A stretch of 64,000 bases of DNA from contig KV908673.1 in the NCBI GenBank assembly GCA_002005505.1, positions 11,761 to 75,760 on the forward strand, read 5' to 3'. This DNA is from Botryococcus braunii. Lineage: Eukaryota; Chlorophyta; Trebouxiophyceae. This document shows, piece after piece, positions 35,536 to 47,345 of the stretch. The notes below the pieces were generated by a model. It was not told where the DNA came from and did not search any database. It worked only from the letters and a program-made list of their open reading frames with translations. Position 1 is the stretch's first letter. Every line of letters starts with the position of its first letter. The position numbers and the translations under genes were made by a program.

Positions 35536-35762
35536 TGCCACTGTAGTTCCAACCAAGTGCCTTCCCTATCCGTGCTCGCACCATAAGCCTTCTTTCTGCA
35601 AACGTGTCTGTAACTTGCGTTATGATTGTCTCCGTTCAAATGCATGTATTGCCTGGCAGAACTTAGAGTTCTGCCCTCCTTACTAACCGGTATTGTCTTC
35701 ATCTGGGGACTTGCCATTATTTCTCCTCTGAGGGAAAGGCACAAATATTAATTAACATAACA
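35536..35762 (-). repeat. Copia D 3' LTR, right part
   Basis: The rest of the copia D LTR after the hAT-like element. It begins with the last 23 bp of the first internal repeat copy and ends (element sense start) TGTTATGTTAATT. The polypurine tract AAGGGGAAG follows at 35763-35771. Confidence 0.85.
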
Positions 35763-38430
35763 CTTCCCCTTGCCTTTTCCTCACAGGAACTTGGCGAGCC
35801 CAGTGAGTCACGATGTCCCTGAAACACTTGTGTAACCAGAGGTTTGGTAAAAATGTCTGCCACATTTCTAGCAGATTGAATGCACTTGAATTCAACCTGT
35901 CCCTTTGCAATAGCTTCACGGGCAAATGACAGCTAATTGCAATATGCTTTGTGTGTTTCGAATACACAGGATTCCTCAGGTGATTTATACACCCTTGGTT
36001 GTCACAATGGATCTTCACTATCCACGGTAACACTCCAATTTCCTCTAGGAAACCTCTCAGCCAATTGGCTTCCTTCACTACAGCACTTGCTGCCATGAAC
36101 TCGGCCTCCACTGTTGAAGTGGCAACAGCAGATTGCTTTTTACTTCCCCACACCACTGCTCCTCCAAACACACTGAGGACAAATCCAGTGGTGGAGAAGT
36201 GATGATCCTGATCACCTCCATAGTCGGCATCCACATAGCCTTCTAGCTCTATCTCCTCCCCCCCCCCCCCGAGAGTCAGAACCAAATCTCGGGTTCCTTT
36301 CCGATACTTCAGCACAAGGATAGCTTCATTCCAATGTGCTGTGGTGGGAGATATACGGTAACGAGACAACACACCTACTCCCTGAGCTATTTCTGGACGT
36401 GTGGTGTTGGCTATATACAAGAGAGACCCTACTAACTCACAGTAACGGTGTCCTGGAGGTAGTGGACTTCCAGCACCGATGCTGTCACTCCCATCTCTCG
36501 GTGCAGGCCTTTGGGACATTACAAAATCTTTTGTCATGGGAGTATCCGGTCCCACTGACTCAAGATCCAGGCCAAATTTCTCCACAAGTGCATCAATCTT
36601 GGGGATACAACTCAGGGTGATTAGGCCTTTATCTCTATCCCTCATCACTTGACATCCCAAGAAATCCTTCACTTCTCCAAGATCGTGGATGGTGAACTCT
36701 TTCTTGACGAGTCCCTTCACTCTCTCCACTTCTGACATACCCTTGGAGACTATCAGCAGATCATCTACATATATCAGCATATATGATTTACCTCCATCAG
36801 TAGAGCATCTCACATACACTCCAGCATCACTCTTGCACACCTCATACCCCATGACTTCTAGCTTGTCATTCAGGGTTTTGTGCCAGACACGTGGAGCCTG
36901 CTTCAGGCCATACAATGCCTTTCTCAAACGGCACACAATATTCTTATCACCATTCTCAAAGCCAGGAGGTTGAGTCACATACACATCCTCCTCAAGCTCA
37001 CCATTCAGAAAGGCGGTCTTAACGTCCACCTGATGAATTTCAAAGCCCTCTCTTGCAGCAACAGCCAGCAGTGCCCTCCTAGCTCCATAGCTACTAGTAG
37101 GAGCAAAAACCTCCATCACATCCACTCCAGGGATTTGTCTGCATCCCTGTGCAACTAATCTGGCTTTGAATCTCACCACATTACCATGAGCAACCATCTT
37201 CACTGAGAATATCCAGTGAACTGGATTAACCTTATGTCCATGAGGTCTAGGCACAAACTCCATGACCTCATGAGTATCTAGTGAATTCTGCTCCTCCTGC
37301 ATAGCTGCCTTCCAGTATTCCCACTGGGGAGACATCTGTGCTTCTCTCAAATTAGAGGGAACATGAATTTTCCCGAATCTGACACCAGTGTGCTTCTCCT
37401 CCGTATTGCCTGATTTCCTCTCACTCTGATTAGAACCCACTACTCTTCCACTGACACTCGCCAAGTTACACCTCACAGGCTCTCCAGTGGGAGTAGAATT
37501 CTCTCTCATAGCTCGCTCTCGCTTTGACTCACACTTCGCTTTGCACAAGTTACTCTGCTCATCCCTCACATCATCCTCCCATGCACAGGTACCTCTCGGA
37601 CAGTCTTTATAATTGGGAATTTCTTCACCTTGTCCAGACTTCCGATTCACCTCCTCAGTCACACTCTGACATGCCTGCAAGAGTTCAGACTCTTCAGGTC
37701 TCTCACAAGCAACATTGGGAGATTGCAGAGTGTCTGCATACTTCCCCTGATTTAAGTGATCCAGATGCCTCTCAGACTGACTGCATGTCACTGTTGGTAG
37801 TGACCTCACATCTCTGACATCATTCTCCCAGACACAGGTACCTTTCAGTGAGCACTTGTAATTTGGTCTGTCTCCACAATGTCTGTGCTCCTAATTCACC
37901 TCCTCCTCTCGTCCCTTACAAGGAGGCAGGGATGCAGACCCTGTCTCCCGCTCACAATCATGTCTGGCTGGTTCAGAGAAAGCATGTGATGCTCCCTCTG
38001 ACCTGTGGCTGCCACCACAGTCCCGTCCAGGAATGCTCTGGCTGGACGGGTTGCCAGTAAAACTCTGCATGGTCACATCTCTTACATTTCTCTCATTAAA
38101 CTGAACAGGTTCCACCCACACTGCTCAGCTCCCTGGGACCATTTTCAGCTTTGCATGCAGCTGCCCCCCTCACTGCACTCACATGCAATTCATGTCCCTC
38201 ATGAGGATCACCATCTAGCTGCACTTTCCCTGGTCCCTGTGACAGAGAGTCACATTCAGTCAACCCCTCTCGCTCTCTGCTCTCTCCCTTCTCCTGTGGA
38301 AGCAGGAGGTTTTTGGCGGCGGTTCGTTGTTCGTGTCGTTGAGCCCGAGTCAGGCCATCCGATTGGCGATTGCAGCATTCAGAACTTGTTGGTCTGAGTA
38401 CCTCCTGGGCTCGCTCCATCTGCGGTTGAA
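35763..38430 (-). pseudogene. pol: Copia D pol remnant: linker, RT and RNase H
   Basis: A minus-strand copia of the same broad group as copia A, lacking its 5' LTR, gag, protease and integrase. It keeps the IN-RT linker (38430 to about 37400, with frame changes), a full RT (VHWIFSVKMVAHGNVVRFKA, FLNGELEEDVYV, YVDDLLIV) and RNase H (VDADYGGD, CDNQGCI). A frameshift near 35925 destroys the last 60 codons. A C10 run near 36261 (plus strand) sits in the VDADYGG upstream region. The truncation point at about 38430 abuts the poly-T of copia B-prime. Confidence 0.88.
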
Positions 38431-38673
38431 GGTGGGAGTTTTTTTTTTTTTTTTCCCTGAAGTGACCTGAGATTATCACCCGTCGTCGTTGTCGTGAGAC
38501 CGTCAGTAGGTCCGGGTGGTCAGGCAATTGAATTGCTGAAGAATATTTTGCATATCTTGCATATTAAGGTTACGTGCTAGACCTCGAAAGGGTGGAATAC
38601 TTGAAAGTGCTGTGGTGTACGCCGGAAGGGTATACTTAAACCAGCTATGTCAGGCTGAACGCTGTGAGAGCAA

Positions 38674-39386
38674 GTGAAGTGTATGACCAGACCTCAAACT
38701 CGTTCACAAAGCAAGGTTTCTGAAAGTAATCCCAGCAGTACAGAGTCTATGGCAACACCAGCAGGAGGCAGCACGGCCTCCTCAGGAGCTGGACAGTCAG
38801 GACAGACCACTGGAGGCACTGCAGCCAGCTCGTATGCATACACGATGAACTCCTCCAATCCCAAGATGTCTACGCAGCAGAAGGCTGATCGCACTAATTT
38901 CAGGGCCTGGCGTGAAGAGCTGGAGTCCTGCGCGATGCAAAAAGGAGCAATGGGAGCGTTGGAGACAGCTATGCCTAAGACCGCAGAGAACGCAGCAGTA
39001 AAACATTTCATTTTGCAGTCTGTCCCGTCCATGTGGCACGACGAAGTCAAACAGCGGGGGAGCGCTTTTGACTTCATTCAGTGGATGGCAGACCGCTGCA
39101 CTGGAGGGAAGGACAGGGAAATCAACGAGAAGTGGATCAAGGGGCTCAAACAAGGCATGGTAAAGGGAGAGACAGTACAAGAATGGTGCCACCGAGTCAT
39201 CAGTATTGCCGCCTCCCTGGAGGCCAATAACCATCAGCTGAGCGACCGCCAGATCTGCAGGTATATGCATAAGGGGCTACCTGCAGTCTTGCAGAACGAC
39301 GCTTGGGCAATTACCTCCGCCAAGTCAGACCCCTACAACATGCTGGAGACGATCCTCACTGCCATTGAGAACTTGGAGTACCAGGA
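38674..39386 (+). pseudogene. gag: Copia B-prime gag, first part
   Basis: Begins at the ATG corresponding to copia B (MKCMTRPQTRSQ) and is open to the gypsy G insertion. It is about 98% like copia B by eye. It ends in CAGGA (39382-39386), the left TSD of G. The open frame running past 39386 reads into the inverted repeat of G. Confidence 0.92.
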
Positions 39387-39476
39387 TGTAACGGCAGGAA
39401 GCTGCCAGGTCCAATGCCAGGATTTCGGGCAGGAAGCTGCCGGGTCCTGAAATGAAGGCTCTGGAAAGTGGCACGC
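39387..39476. repeat. Left 90-bp terminal inverted repeat of gypsy G
   Basis: An inverted copy of 43795-43884. Identity ends sharply after GTGGCACGC, where the left continues ATCG and the right continues (inverted) GTCT. It is fused to an interrupted integrase zinc finger. Confidence 0.92.
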
Positions 39477-41833
39477 ATCGCAAACGCGAAGAAAATCTTC
39501 AACACCTTCCCTCAGCTTCGGCCACCAAAAATACCGTTGTATTTTCTCCAACATTTTAGTCCGGCCCACATGGCCTGCCTGTGGCACTTCATGGTTTTCT
39601 TTGAGAATGGCTTCTTTGAGCTCTTCATCTTTACCATCTGCCATTTCGGGAACATACATTGCTTTTCCACGGAACCAGTAACCATCTTTAGCGACCAACT
39701 TCGCTCTTTGTCTTTTACGCCCATTCCTTAGAAGATGATCCTTCTCATACGCGGTCCGTATGCGGTGCAACCAGTCTTCCCCCTCGGGGCACCACATGGT
39801 GAACCCATCCGGGCACGCGTCGCCCGAGTCACTTGCTGCTCCAGGGACCACCCCACATAATGGCGGGGCAGTGCCGCCTCCAGTGGAACGCGCCCCCTTG
39901 CCCGTAAGTACAGCACACCTAATACGATGACCTATGCCGCGCACCCCCATCGCGGCCCTACGCTGAACAGAGCCCCTAGGAGTGTGCACCAAAGAACTAA
40001 CGACGAACGCTGGATTCCTACTCAAAGGGTCCGCAACATTAGTACGACCGGGCTCATACTTCCACTCTATAGAGTACATCTGGAGCAACTCCGACGACCT
40101 GGCTTGCCGAGGGCTCAAAAACGATTGGGACGGCAAAAACGTGTTTGCTGCATGATCAGTGACCACTTCAAAGGGTTTCCCAAGGAGATAACACCGCCAA
40201 TCAGTCAATGCCATACACACTGCAGCCAACTCTTGCTCGGTGACATGATAATTTCTCTCAGCATCAGAAAATTTCCGGCTCATATAGGCACATGGGCGTC
40301 CATTTTGCTCAAGCACAGCACCAACACCATTCTTTGAGGCATCACACACGACCCGAAACTTAGGCGGATCCGGGGAGAGATCAGGGATTGCCAACACTGG
40401 GTCATTTGTGATGGCCCACTTCAACCCATCAAAGGCTTTTTGACATGCATCAGTCCACAGCCAAGGGACACCTTTGCGCAATAAGTGATTCAACGGGACA
40501 GCAAGTTGGCTATACCCTTGTACAAATTTCCGCGAAAAATTGCAGAGGCCCAAAAATGGTCGTACCTCAGTGGCCGTCGTCGGTACGACCCACTTCATCA
40601 CTGCTGCGACTTTATCCGGATCAATCTTGATTCCATGCTTCCCCACAATAAAGCCAAGATAGCGTAGTTCAGGCTGACAAAAAGAACACTTCTTTAGCTT
40701 CACAAACAATTTCTCTTCACGTAGGCGCTCGAAAACTTTTTGCAAATGCTCTTTATGCTCTTCCTCGGTTTTAGAGAAGATCAAAACATCATCAAGGTAC
40801 ACTACCACAAAGCCTTCAGCCACAAAGTCATGGAATACGCGATTCATCATACGTTGAAAAGTAGCGGGGGCATTTGTCAAACCGAAGGGTAGAACTTTGA
40901 ACTCATAATGGCCAAAAGGGACACGGAAAGCAGTTTTGGGAACATCTTCCTCTTGCAAGCGAATTTGGTGATAGCCAGAGAGTAAATCAAGACTTGTAAA
41001 GCACACAGCACCTTGCAGTTTATCAAGCAACTCATCAATCCGCGGGAGAGGATAACGATCAGGGACAGTAATGCGGTTTAACGCACGATAGTCGATAACC
41101 ATACGCAACGTGTCATCCTTTTTCTTAAGAAAAAGGAAACAGAACAGCTGCTAAACGGACTGCAACTTGGTTGAATCAATCCCTGCTCAAGAAGTTCAGC
41201 AACCTGTCTCTGTGCTTCTTGCAACTCAGGCAAAGCTAAACGGTAACCAGGTCGGGATGGAGGAACATGTTCACTATACAATGGGATAGTGTGGAACAGA
41301 TCTCTGTCAGGAGGTAGGCCTTCTAATTTCTCAGAAAAGACATCACTGAACTCAGCACGAAGATGTTGACAAATGGGGTGATTCAATCCACTTTTATCAG
41401 AAGGGACATCGGCCTTGTTTGTAGGCCCAAAAGCAGGTTCGAACTCTTTAACATCATGATCATAATCGCTATGCCCTTCGTTACGCGCTTCGTTGCCCTC
41501 TTGCCTATCAACATGTTCATGCCCTTGCTCATCCGAGCGTGTCTCGTTATCATGCCCTTCATTCTTGCTTACCATGCCCACAAACACTGGACAGCCTTGC
41601 TTCATACAGCGCGCCAAATGCCTCGCAGAGATGACAGGGGACTTCTTTCTAATGCTCTTAGCAGTAGCAGAAATGGACTTAACAATCACGCCTCGCCCTC
41701 TGTTCCAAAATGTACACGTATCTTCCGCTACATCAATCTTGGCCTTATAGCGCTTAAGGAAATCCATGCCCAACAAGACATCACAGTCACCAGCCAATTT
41801 TGGTAGCACATAGTAAGTATGCACACAAGGCAA
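39477..41833 (-). pseudogene. pol: Gypsy G pol: RT, RNase H and truncated integrase
   Basis: Minus-strand frames cover the end of protease (LAGDCDVLLGMDFLKRY), the pre-RT segment (41833-41078), and then a long frame from 41108. RT landmarks are IDYRALNRITVPDRYPLPRI, FTSLDLLSGYHQIRL, PFGLTNAPATFQ and catalytic YLDDVLIFS. RNase H has FRVVCDASKNGVGAVLEQ and TEQELAAV. An integrase HHCC finger follows (GHVGRTKMLEKIQRYFWWP ... VCDAC). The coding sequence then ends at the inverted repeat, so the integrase catalytic core is missing. A frameshift in the A-rich stretch near 41100-41130 separates the two frames. This copy could not make its own integrase. Confidence 0.92.
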
Positions 41834-43660
41834 AGACTTTAAACTGTTCTCAACTTCACTTGATGCACCACTTTTGCAATGTCACCCATGGCCACTTCCA
41901 CTTCCAATTCATCCACTTGTTGCAGGGTTATGTTCACTTTCTTCAGAAATTCTGCCGAGATGAATGAGAGTTCTCCCCCGGTATCAACTGCACAATCAGC
42001 GGTTGCCCCTGCAACCATACCGCGCAAGACCATTTGCGCTTCGGGGTGTGCTTTTCTCACCATTGATATACTGGGCCTCTTCTTGTCATACCACACTTCA
42101 AAAGACCACGGAGCCACAATTTTCTCTTCCCCATGCGCACTTTTCAAAGCTACACTTTCGTTGCGCCTCCCCTCCATAATTCTTTCTTTACTTTTTAAAA
42201 GGGGAGCAACACTGACTGCCTTAGCAACTCGTTTGGGCAAAACAAAATAAGCGCCAATCTGACGGGCATTCTTCTTCAGGGCATTATACTCGGAGAGCAG
42301 TTCATGGGCTTGTTCGGGCTTAAGCACGAATGCATACGCATGACCATCTTGCAGGTTCACTTGGGGGGTATCTTCACAAACAAGGATATCAATACCAAGT
42401 CCCCATTCCAAACAAACATGAGCAGCCACAAGTTTTGAGAAAGATAAGTCTTCATACCAACCAAAGCGTCCACGCCCTCGAGATGATCCACGCCCACTTG
42501 GTGCATTGCCGCGACCAGATTTTGGGGGACCGGCGTGATGTGCTGGGGCTTGGGGTACCTGCGCAGATCCTTGCAAGAACCGGGGAGTCATAGGGCACTC
42601 GGACTGTTTGTGGCCAGGGAGGCCACACCAAGTGAGCGGCATGGAGTGGGATGGAAAAGACCCATGATGAAAACCTGGGACATGGCGATGATGCGAGCGA
42701 TCACCGCGATCAAAACCGCGACCACGAGCACGAAACCCACGAGCCTTAAACACACCGCGAGAACGACCAAACCCACGATCGAAACGACCAAACCCACGAA
42801 GCATGGTGGTTCGAAGGAAACATATCGGAACCGCGCGAACGAAACCCTTCAGCGACAGTATCATCGAGCCCATGAGCGATCTGGTAGAGCTCCATATACG
42901 AATCGAAAGCACGGCCAGTTTTGTGATTAATTCGACACTGAGAATGCAACGATGCACGCAACCCATTCAGAAAATTCGTAACCTTCTCATTCTCAGTGAC
43001 CTCCCCACCAGGCATGGAATTCAGATCGGCAAGAGCGGAGTTAAAATCCAAGGCATACTCCTGAACAGACCTCGAGCCTTGACGAACCCCCTGCTAGTGG
43101 CGGCGGGCCTCCGTCACCCCTACATTCTTGTCATAAAAATCAAACAGGAACTGCTGAAAATCTTCGAAAGTAGGGGAAGGATGGGTTACGACATACGAGG
43201 ACCAGTGACCCTGAATGCTTGTAGAGAGAAATGAGACGCCAACGCAAAGCTTTTGCTGGTCATCGTTGATGCCCTGTGCCTCAACATAATTCTTAACAAT
43301 AGCAACCCAGTGCCTAGTGTTTTTTCCCGTGAACACCGGCGGCTTGCCTAACGCATTAGACGGAAGCTTGTGCGACACCGCAGGATCCCGAGCAACCTCC
43401 GTCATAAAAACCTTTCGCGCATAATGATCAGATCCGTATGATCGCCGACATCGTAGTTATCGCGCGCCACCTCGACCTTACACTTCGCCATCAGTTCATC
43501 AAAATCCTTCCTACGAAACCTTGGGTAGTCACTATCAAGCGTGAGATCAAGTGCATCAAGCTCGGCAACATCGCTGGCCGCCCCCAACTTCTCACAATAC
43601 GACGTAACCAACGTGGTGAAAGTAGCTGCCGACATTATACCCAACAGGTAGATTAGCAAA
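41834..43660 (-). pseudogene. gag: Gypsy G gag and protease, frameshifted
   Basis: Successive minus-strand frames make up a gag: KDFDELMAKCKVEVARDNYDV, then KPPVFTGKNTRHWVAIVKNY and TFEDFQQFLFDFYDKN, then EKVTNFLNGLRASLHSQC. A stop or shift occurs near 43094 and another near 42790. An Arg/Gly-rich region and a zinc-knuckle remnant follow (WCGLPGHKQSEC), in which the first Cys of CCHC is not visible. The protease motif is AVDTGGELSFISAEFL. The frame breaks mark it as a pseudogene. Confidence 0.85.
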
Positions 43661-43671
43661 ACCTTGCTCTA

Positions 43672-43684
43672 CTCGCCGATACCA
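43672..43684 (-). other. Primer-binding site of gypsy G
   Basis: TGGTATCGGCGAG on the minus strand lies three bases after the presumed LTR end. It starts with TGG as expected for annealing to a tRNA 3' CCA. Gypsy H uses the same 13 bases at 61870-61882. Confidence 0.75.
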
Positions 43685-43687
43685 CCT

Positions 43688-43884
43688 TGTGATGGCAACG
43701 GAAGAGAGAGCGAGAGAGACACCAGTCAGGTTAGAGCATTCAGCGGAATCTGTTACAAGCCGGTCAGCACCGGGACTTCCTCCGACGCCAAGACGCGTGC
43801 CACTTTCCAGAGCCTTCATTTCAGGACCCGGCAGCTTCCTGCCCGAAATCCTGGCATTGGACCTGGCAGCTTCCTGCCGTTACA
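43688..43884 (-). repeat. 5' LTR of gypsy G (197 bp)
   Basis: Runs TGTAACGG...CATCACA on the minus strand, ending three bases before the primer-binding site. Its first 90 bp are the sequence that is repeated inverted at 39387-39476. The 3' boundary is inferred from the CA and the nearby primer site. Confidence 0.7.
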
Positions 43885-43889
43885 CAGGA

Positions 43890-44348
43890 TATCCCGCTAG
43901 CAGAGTCAGTGCAAGTCACAGCATCAGCTGCAGCAGTTATGGCAGCAGCAGCAGCAGCCGTGCCAGCTCAGGGTGGAATCCCTGGGCCTCCCCAAGGCGC
44001 TGGAGCTGCACCGGGCGCTGGAGCAGCACCAGGAGTGGGAGCTGGAGCACCTGCTGATGGTCAGGCCCCCTATGGCCTTTCTGCTCACAACGCTGGAGGC
44101 AAGGGGCGAGGGTCTGGACGTGGCAGGAGGCCAAAGGAGGAACTGGCGTGTCGCTTCTGCAACAGGACGGGACATTTCTGGAGGGAGTGCCTGGAACTGA
44201 AGAGGCTGCAAGCTCTACATGGCACAATGCAAGCTGCAAGTGCGGGCCCAGCTGCGTGGTGGGGCACTGGAGCTCCTCAGCAACAACCAGCTGGTGGGAT
44301 GCTGGCCAATCCAGAGCAGGCCCTCCCGTGTCAACCTCACATGCTCCA
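43890..44348 (+). pseudogene. gag: Copia B-prime gag, second part
   Basis: Resumes the gag frame after gypsy G. It has a Gly/Ala-rich stretch, knuckle CRFCNRTGHFWREC, and a tail to 44348 where composite element J is inserted at TCCA. Confidence 0.88.
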
Positions 44349-45098
44349 CACTCCCCCAAATAAATAAGTACAATGGGTTTGCAGTTGGTCCGCAGAGTCA
44401 TTAGACAGTTTCCCCCTCTGCCAAAAGCGTTAATAGTCCCTAAGTAAGTATATTTTCGTTGCGCAAACTGGAACTTTGCTGGTTTTAAGTATTGAACGTA
44501 GTATTGCGCAAGCAACCATAGGCCCCCAAAATCTGAGTTCCTTCAGTTAGGCACGCTCGAACCCACATGCTTTAAGCCCGGTCCCCCATCAGACAAATAG
44601 CATTGCCGGGCCCGACTGCCCAACCTCGCCTCTAAAATGGAGTGAAGCCTCAAACAAAGCCAGCCCACCACATTGAAAATGCATACTTACTAAACTGTAG
44701 CTCCAAATGTGGAACCGACAAGTGCTGAAAAGCCGTGATTCGCAACTTAACCTTGGAACTGCTACAACAGAGCCAACATCCGGTACCCCACCATCCCCCT
44801 CCACGCACGTTTCCTCCACTCCCAAACAAAGACTTTGCTTACTTTTAATTTAAAAGTAAATGCAAGCGGACCCAAGACTGACCGGTTGTAGTTGGGCTAC
44901 CCTTGTCTGCGGCTTACGTCTTCACCACTCCTGTATGTGCTCAAGGCGCGAGATTCTTTCGGGGCATCGAGCTAAGCTTTTGGACTGAAGTAGCCCACGT
45001 GGACTACACGTGATGGTACTGCCAGGTCCGGGGAACGCCTGTCAAGGGGTACAATCCGCGGTTGAAAAATCGATTGTACTTATTTATTTGGCGGAGTG
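44349..45098. repeat. Left 750-bp arm of element J
   Basis: A near-identical direct copy of 46591-47341 (CTTCACC versus CTTCCACC and few other changes). The small minus-strand open frame inside is shared by both arms but has no recognisable domain. Confidence 0.88.
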
Positions 45099-46590
45099 AA
45101 GGGTAGGGGGGCTAGGGTTTAAAAATAGGCATGGGGCTCGTGCGTCACGTGGGGTACCCCGGGGTACCCACATTACTTATTGAAGTCCAGCACTCAGCAC
45201 ATGTGTGTGTGGAGGCTGGGATGTACTACCTTGAGGATCCTCGTATATACGTCGTTGCGCTTGCAGTGGTGTCTTGGCCATATAGCACGTCAGAGCTCTG
45301 GGTCTTCAACACCTTAAACGTCAAGAGCGATTAACATGATAAGGTAACCAGCCCCTACAAGGTCTTAGACAATTCACGGGGGAGATCAAGTGATGATGAT
45401 TCAGGTGGTGACCGACCCTGGTCCGGCAGGCCACATCTTGTGGACGAGGGTGTAGCGCATGAGACTGCAGATATGTTAAACGAAAGGCCACCTCATGGGT
45501 GCCAACGAGGTGTACTACCAAACAATATAAGAACATGCAGGATCAAGCCAATCATTGCAGCACAAGTAGAAGTATCTAGCCACGATGTAGTACATGTATT
45601 GAAGCAGGCCAAAGAGGTCGATTAAAATCTAACCAAAAAAGCACGTGCCGTGAAATGGAATTGCCTCCTCACATGAAGCAAGAGTGCCAGCAAGTTGCAG
45701 AAGGCAAGCTGAAGGTGATTCAAGTTAGCTTTTCAATTCAGCCTTCACGCATTGAATCCAAATGGAGCTAAAACCGCCATCAAGGGGGAAAGTCGTACAT
45801 AGCGCAAGGGGGGAGGGGGGAAGCAGATTCTTTGTAGCTGAAGAGGATTGTCTAATCAAAAAGGATAGTGGTATGGTCAAGAGAGGAGGGGGGGGGGAGA
45901 GAGGGAGGGAGGGGGTGTAGGGGTGTGATGGACTTAGTACCACTTGAAAAACGTAGGATTTTTGCTCCATCTTCTACCTCCTTCCTCACATGGATTACCA
46001 AATTTATTATTCTTGAAACATTTAAAAAATTTTGGACTTCACTACACAAGCAGATGGGGAAGATCTAATACTTTTGATGCGGAGCTTCGTTCCATCATCT
46101 TTAAAGCTATTGTATCGCTTTGCCACCGGATTTTCAGGTGCACGTGCTTCAATGAGTCCTCAAAATAGAAGTGTTAAAAACTTAAAATCAAGACGGAACC
46201 AGGGTATGACCAGAAATACAATGAGAATCCTTCGGACGCCTGACGCAAATAGCATCCCCATGTCCGATTCGACGGCATACGGAAATCTCAATGCCAAAGT
46301 TTGCCACCCCACTTGTACAGCAATATTTAATTAATAGTTTATAATACGAAAGAATGTCCGGCATCGGAAGTTGCATGGCTCAACGGCCCACACTGGGCAA
46401 AGACATCGCTCCTAAAACGAGCCTGCCATCCCCAATGTACAGCAGCAATTGATTCAAGCTTGTGGTATTTAAGAATAATAACAAATTTAAATATTAATAC
46501 GTTACGTTCTGGACGTTTGAATGTGTGTGCCCGACGAAAATCGGGATATAGCGAAAGTCCGGTCTTCGGCTACCCATGCAAAAACCCCTT
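45099..46590. other. Middle segment of element J, no gene recognised
   Basis: It starts AAGGGTAGGGG and ends AAAACCCCTT, roughly inverted ends. It contains a G-rich run near 45880-45915 and only short open frames with no recognisable domain. Confidence 0.5.
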
Positions 46591-47341
46591 CACTCCCCCA
46601 AATAAATAAGTACAATGGGTTTGCAGTTGGTCCGCAGAGTCATTAGACAGTTTCCCCCTCTGCCAAAAGCGTTAATAGTCCCTAAGTAAGTATATTTTCG
46701 TTGCGCAAACTGGAACTTTGCTGGTTTTAAGTATTGAACGTAGTATTGCGCAAGCAACCAAAGGCCCCCAAAATCTGAGTTCCTTCAGTTAGGCACGCTC
46801 GAACCCACATGCTTTAAGCCCGGTCCCCCATCAGACAAATAGCATTGCCGGGCCCGACTGCCCAACCTCGCCTCTAAAATGGAGTGAAGCCTCAAACAAA
46901 GCCAGCCCACCACATTGAAAATGCATACTTACTAAACTGTAGCTCCAAATGTGGAACCGACAAGTGCTGAAAAGCCGTGATTCGCAACTTAACCTTGGAA
47001 CTGCTACAACAGAGCCAACATCCGGTACCCCACCATCCCCCTCCACGCACGTTTCCTCCACTCCCAAACAAAGACTTTGCTTACTTTTAATTTAAAAGTA
47101 AATGCAAGCGGACCCAAGACTGACCGGTTGTAGTTGGGCTACCCTTGTCTGCGGCTTACGTCTTCCACCACTCCTGTATGTGCTGAAGGCGCGAGATTCT
47201 TTCGGGGCATCGAGCTAAGCTTTTGGACTGAAGTAGCCCACGTGGACTACACGTGATGGTACTGCCAGGTCCGGGGAACGCCTGTCAAGGGGTACAATCC
47301 GCGGTTGAAAAATCGATTGTACTTATTTATTTGGCGGAGTG
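46591..47341. repeat. Right 751-bp arm of element J
   Basis: Direct repeat of 44349-45098 in the same orientation, with the same inner terminal inverted repeats. Confidence 0.88.
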
Positions 47342-47345
47342 TCCA

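Larger units (their letters stand above)
39387..43884 (-). mobile_element. Ty3/gypsy element G bounded by inverted LTR ends
   Basis: A 4498-bp insertion with termini TGTAACGG...CCGTTACA and the exact 5-bp TSD CAGGA (39382-39386 and 43885-43889). The first and last 90 bp (39387-39476 and 43795-43884) are perfect inverted copies by my reading. The right end continues into a normal-looking 5' LTR (minus strand, about 43884-43688) followed by a primer-binding site, gag, protease, RT and RNase H. The left end joins half an integrase directly to the inverted LTR start. No direct-repeat 3' LTR is present. Confidence 0.9.
44349..47341. mobile_element. Composite CACTCC-ended element J
   Basis: Two directly repeated 750-bp copies (44349-45098 and 46591-47341) flank a 1492-bp middle. 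Each copy begins CACTCCCCCAAATAAATAAG and ends with its near-exact inverse (CTTATTTATTTGGCGGAGTG), so each has its own about 26-bp terminal inverted repeats. TCCA is duplicated only at the outer edges (44345-44348 and 47342-47345). The inner edges read AAGGG and CCCTT and show no TSD. The whole structure therefore behaves as one insertion. CACT ends recall CACTA-type DNA transposons, but no transposase is seen. Confidence 0.82.

Noticed and set aside
44589..44825. Minus-strand 78-codon ORF repeated in both arms of element J
   Set aside because: The arms are near-identical copies, so repetition is not independent evidence of coding, and no domain is seen.
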